From Hippasteria phrygiana (lineage: Eukaryota > Echinodermata > Asteroidea > Valvatida > Goniasteridae), in assembly GCA_037893225.1 (NCBI GenBank), contig JAZGUH010000103.1:6448001-6512000 (forward strand): a DNA stretch of 64,000 nt, given 5' to 3'. A program made the position numbers and the translations under genes. This document shows positions 60,640 to 64,000 of this stretch, piece by piece. The notes beneath the pieces were generated by a model that had not been told where the DNA came from, made no database searches, and saw only the letters and a list, made by a program, of their open reading frames with translations. Positions within the stretch are counted from its first letter, which is position 1; every line of letters starts with the position of its first letter.

Positions 60640-63600
60640 CGTGTGCAGTTATGCGGAATGCAGAACAATCAGTTGGAAAAACTTACTCGCTTATCTCGGC
60701 CATCATTCAACTGAATGTGGGTCTGATGAGCTGAAGATTGGTCTGGATGTTGCTGAGGAGTCACGCTTTCTAACAGTATCAAGATTGTGCGCAAATTCGT
60801 TCAACATCAGGTCGAAAAACGCAGTCATTTCAGGCCGAAGTTGCGTGGTGGGGGGTCTTGGCTAGCCATTTCATAGCGTGTGCAGTTATGCGGGAATGCA
60901 GAAAAATCATTTGGAAAACCTTACTCGCTTATCTCGGCCATCATTCGGCTGAACGTGGGTCTGTGGAGCTGAAGATTAGTCTGGATGTTGCTGAGGAGTC
61001 ACGCTTTCCAACAGTATCATAATTGTGTGCAATTTCGTTCAACAACAGGTCGAAGAACGCAGTCATTTGCGGCCCAAGTTGCGTGGTGGGGGTCTCGGCT
61101 AGTCCATTGTATAGCGTGTGCAGTTATGCGGAATGCAGAACAATCAGTTGGAAAAACGTACTCGCTTATCTCGGCCATCATTCGGCTGAACGTGGGTCTG
61201 AGGAGCTGGGGATTTGTCTGGATGTTGCTGAGGAGTCACTCTTTTCAACAGTATAAAGATTGTGCGCAATTTCGTTCAACATCGGGTAGAAAAACGCAGT
61301 CATTTGGGGCCCAAGTTGCGTGGTGGGGGTCTTGGCTAGCCATTGCATAGCGTGTGCAGTGATGCGGGAATGCAGAAAAATCATTTGGAAAAACGTACTC
61401 ACTTATCTCGGCCATCATTCGGCTGAACGTGGGTCTGAGGAGCTGGAGATTGGTCTGGATATTGCTGAGGAGTCACTCATTCCAACAGTATCAAGATTGT
61501 GCGCAATTTCGTTCAACAACAGGTCGAAAAACGCAGTAATTTGGGGCCCAAGTTGCGTGGTGGGGGTCTTGGCTAGCCATTGCATAACGTGTGCAGTTAT
61601 GCGGGAATGCAGAAAAATCATTTGGAAAAACTTACTCGCTTATCTCGGCCATCATTCGGCTGAACGTTGGTCTGTGGAGCTGAAGATTAGTCTGGATGTT
61701 GCTGAGGAGTCACGCTTTCCAACAGTATCATAATTGTGCGCAATTTCGTTCAACAACAGGTCGAAAAACGCAGTCACTTGGGGCCCAAGTTGCGTGGTGG
61801 GGGTCTCGGTTAGTCCATTGTATAGCGTGTGCAGTTATGCGGAATGCAAAACAATCAGTTGGAAAAACTTACTCGCTTATCTCGGCCATCATTCGGCTGA
61901 ACGTGGGTCTGAGGAGCTGACGATTGGTCTGGATGTTGCTGAGGAGTCACTCTTTTCAACAGTATCAAGATTGTGCGCAATTTCGTTCAACATCAGGTCG
62001 AAAAACGCAGTCATTTGGGGCCCAAGTTGCGTGGTGGGGGTCTCGGCTAGCCATTGTATAGCGTGTGCAGTTATGCGGGAATGCAGAACAATCAGTTGGA
62101 AAAACTTACTCGCTTATCTCGGCCATCATTCGGCTGAACGTGGGTCTGAGGAGCTGAAGATTGGTCTGGATGTTGCTGAGGAGTCACTCTTTTCAACAGT
62201 ATCAAGATTGTGCGCAATTTCGTTCAACATCACATCAGGTCGAAAAACGCAGTCATTTGGGGCACAAGTTGCGTGGTGGGGGGTCTTGGCTTGCCATTGC
62301 ATAGCGTGTGCAGTTATGCGGGAATGCAGAAAAATCATTTGGCAAAATTTACTCGCTTATCTCGGCCATCATTCGGCTGAACGTGGGTCTGAGGAGCTGG
62401 GGATTTGTCTGGATGTTGCTGAGGAGTCACTCTTTTCAACAGTATCATAATTGTGCGCAATTTCGTTCAACAACAGGTCGAAAAACGCAGTCATTTGGGG
62501 CCCAAGTTGCGTGGTGGGGGTCTCGGCTAGTCCATTGTATAGCGTGTGCAGTTATGCGGAATGCAGAACAATCAGTTGGAAAAACTTACTCGCTTATCTC
62601 GGCCATCATTCGGCTGAACGTGGGTCTGAGGAGCTGGGGATTTGTCTGGATGTTGCTGAGGAGTCACTCCTTTCAACAGTATAAAGATTGTGCGCAATTT
62701 CGTTCAACATCAGTTCGAAAAACGCAGTCATTTGGGGCCCAAGTTGCGTGGTGGGGGTCTTGGCTAGCCATTGTATAGCGTGTGCAGTTATGGCGGGAAT
62801 GCAGAACAATCAGTTCGAAAAACGTAATCGCTTATCTCGGCCATCATTTGGCTGAACGTGGGTCTGAGGAGCTGAAGAATGGTCAGGATGTTGCTGAGGG
62901 GTCTAACAGTATCATAATTGTGCGCAATTTCGTTCCACAACAGGTCGAAAAACGCAGTCATTTGGGGCCCAAGTTGCGTGGTGGGGGTCTCGGCTAGTCC
63001 ATTGTATAGCGTGTGCAGTTATGCGGAATGCAGAACAATCAGTTGGAAAAACTTACTCGCTTATCTCGGCCATCATTCAACTGAATGTGGGTCTGATGAG
63101 CTGAAGATTGGTCTGGATGTTGCTGAGGAGTCACGCTTTCCAACAGTATCATAATTGTGCGCAAATTCGTTCAACATCAGGTCGAAAAACGCAGTCATTT
63201 CAGGCCGAAGTTGCGTGGTGGGGGGTCTTGGCTAGCCATTGCATAGCGTGTGCAGTTATGCGGGAATGCAGAAAAATCATTTGGAAAACCTTACTCGCTT
63301 ATCTCGGCCATCATTCGGCTGAACGTGGGTCTGTGGAGCTGAAGATTAGTCTGGATGTTGCTGAGGAGTCACGCTTTCCAACAGTATCATAATTGTGTGC
63401 AATTTCGTTCAACAACAGGTCGAAAAACGCAGTCATTTGGGGCCCAAGTTGCGTGGTGGGGGTCTCGGCTAGCCATTGTATAGCGTGTGCAGTTATGCGG
63501 GAATGCAGAAAAATCATTTGGAAAAACGTACTCACTTATCTCGGCCATCATTCGGCTGAACGTGGGTCTGAGGAGCTGGAGATTGGTCTGGATATTGCTG

Positions 63601-64000
63601 AGGAGTCACTCATTCCAACAGTATCAAGATTGTGCGTAATTTCGTTCAACATCAGGTCGAAAAACGCAGTCATTTGAGGCCGAAGTTGCGTGGTATGGGG
63701 TCTTGGCTAGCCATTGCATAGCGTGTGCAGTTATGCGGGAATGCAGAAAAATCATTTGGAAAACCTTACTCGCTTATCTCGGCGATCATTCGGCTGAACG
63801 TGGGTCTGTGGAGCTGAAGATTAGTCTGGATGTTGCTGAGGAGTCACGCTTTCCAACAGTATCATAATTGTGCGCAATTTCGTTCAACAACAGGTCGAAA
63901 AACGCAGTAATTTGGGGCCCAAGTTGCGTGGTGGGGGTCTTGGCTAGCCATTGCATAGCGTGTGCAGTTATGCGGGAATGCAGAAAAATCATTTGGAAAA
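60640..64000 (+). repeat. Copy of ~51.6-55.5 kb lacking two single monomers
   Basis: About 60640-61499 matches 51620-52479 (displacement 9,020), about 61518-62900 matches 52736-54118 (8,782) and about 62917-64000 matches 54374-55457 (8,543). The steps of 238 and 239 bp each equal one monomer, so two separate one-monomer losses in this copy (or gains in the other) explain the difference. The TTCCACAAC marker recurs at 62936. The right edge cuts a monomer, so the array continues beyond the window. Confidence 0.85.

Larger units (their letters stand above)
1..64000 (+). repeat. Satellite DNA array, ~237-bp monomer, head-to-tail
   Basis: Every part of the window aligns to the same ~237-bp unit in the same orientation. 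The unit runs from GCTGAGG (or GCTGAGGG) to GGATGTT and carries recurring anchors in fixed order: TTCGTTCAACA, AAAAACGCAGT, AAGTTGCGTGGT, AGCGTGTGCAGTTATGCGG, CTTATCTCGGCCATCATT and GTCTGGATGTTGCTGAGG. Measured lengths in the first HOR are 237, 239, 237, 238, 237, 236, 237, 238, 242 and 237. Both window edges lie inside the array, so its true length is unknown. No unique sequence, gene, mobile element or orientation switch was seen. The monomer is not one I recognise. A eukaryotic heterochromatic or centromeric location is inferred from array length and organisation, not shown. Confidence 0.97.

Noticed and set aside
1..64000. CRISPR array
   Set aside because: Repeat units are ~237 bp with no unique spacers, and there are no cas genes.
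1..64000. Minus-strand frames of 65-92 codons
   Set aside because: They are antisense readings of the same monomer, recurring at satellite spacing, with no recognisable domain.
1..64000. RNA polymerase III internal promoter (A box / B box)
   Set aside because: TAGTCTGGATG and GTTCGAAAAAC approach A- and B-box consensus but each misses a required position, and the order and spacing do not suit a tRNA or 5S-derived repeat.
1..64000. Ribosomal DNA, telomere repeat or transposon-derived tandem array
   Set aside because: No rRNA-like sequence, no short telomeric motif, and no terminal repeats, reverse transcriptase or transposase motifs in any frame.

Overview
The whole 64,000-base window is one uninterrupted head-to-tail satellite DNA array. 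The monomer is about 237 bp (common lengths 236-239, with minor classes of 229-231 and 242 bp), so the window holds roughly 270 monomers. With the phase set at the G of GCTGAGG, the first starts fall at 1, 238, 476, 713, 950, 1187, 1426, 1663, 1901, 2138, 2374, 2611, 2849, 3091 and 3328, and the series continues to the right edge, where the last monomer is cut. I found no gene, RNA gene, transposon, inverted segment or unique spacer. The open reading frames of 60-268 codons are by-products of the repeat: 237 is 79 x 3, so a stop-free frame runs through neighbouring monomers until an indel or variant stop ends it.

Organism: an array this long, homogenised and with higher-order structure suggests a eukaryotic chromosome, in a centromeric, pericentromeric, subtelomeric or other heterochromatic block. 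I do not recognise the monomer and cannot name a clade. A hand count on one consensus monomer gives about 49% GC, 69 G against 47 C on the + strand, and 12 CpG (observed/expected about 0.9).

Layout: monomers fall into subfamilies marked by linked variants and are arranged in several different higher-order repeats (HORs), each locally amplified. (1) 1-9.8 kb: a 10-mer (2,378 bp, two copies) and two 7-mer duplications (1,664 and 1,666 bp) nested on each other. (2) 9.66-12.66 kb repeats about 0.15-3.15 kb at a displacement of 9,510 bp, followed by a 9-mer (2,141 bp) re-duplication to about 14.75 kb. (3) 14.45-25.04 kb: an 11-mer (2,610 bp) pair overlapping a 17-mer (4,031 bp) tandem pair. (4) 25.4-26.6 kb: a small island of diverged monomers. 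(5) 27.33-36.59 kb: three tandem copies of a 13-mer (3,087 bp). (6) 36.6-42.6 kb: mixed monomers, related to 53.8-57.7 kb. (7) 42.6-53.4 kb: a 9-mer pair (2,132 bp), a 7-mer pair (1,657 bp) and a second, differently composed 13-mer pair (3,079 bp). (8) 53.4-64 kb: a 6-mer pair (1,424 bp), mixed monomers, and a right-hand segment that is a shortened copy of 51.6-55.5 kb.

Nothing here works together as genes. The biology is that of a satellite evolving by repeated unequal exchange and local amplification, with a possible but unproven centromeric role.
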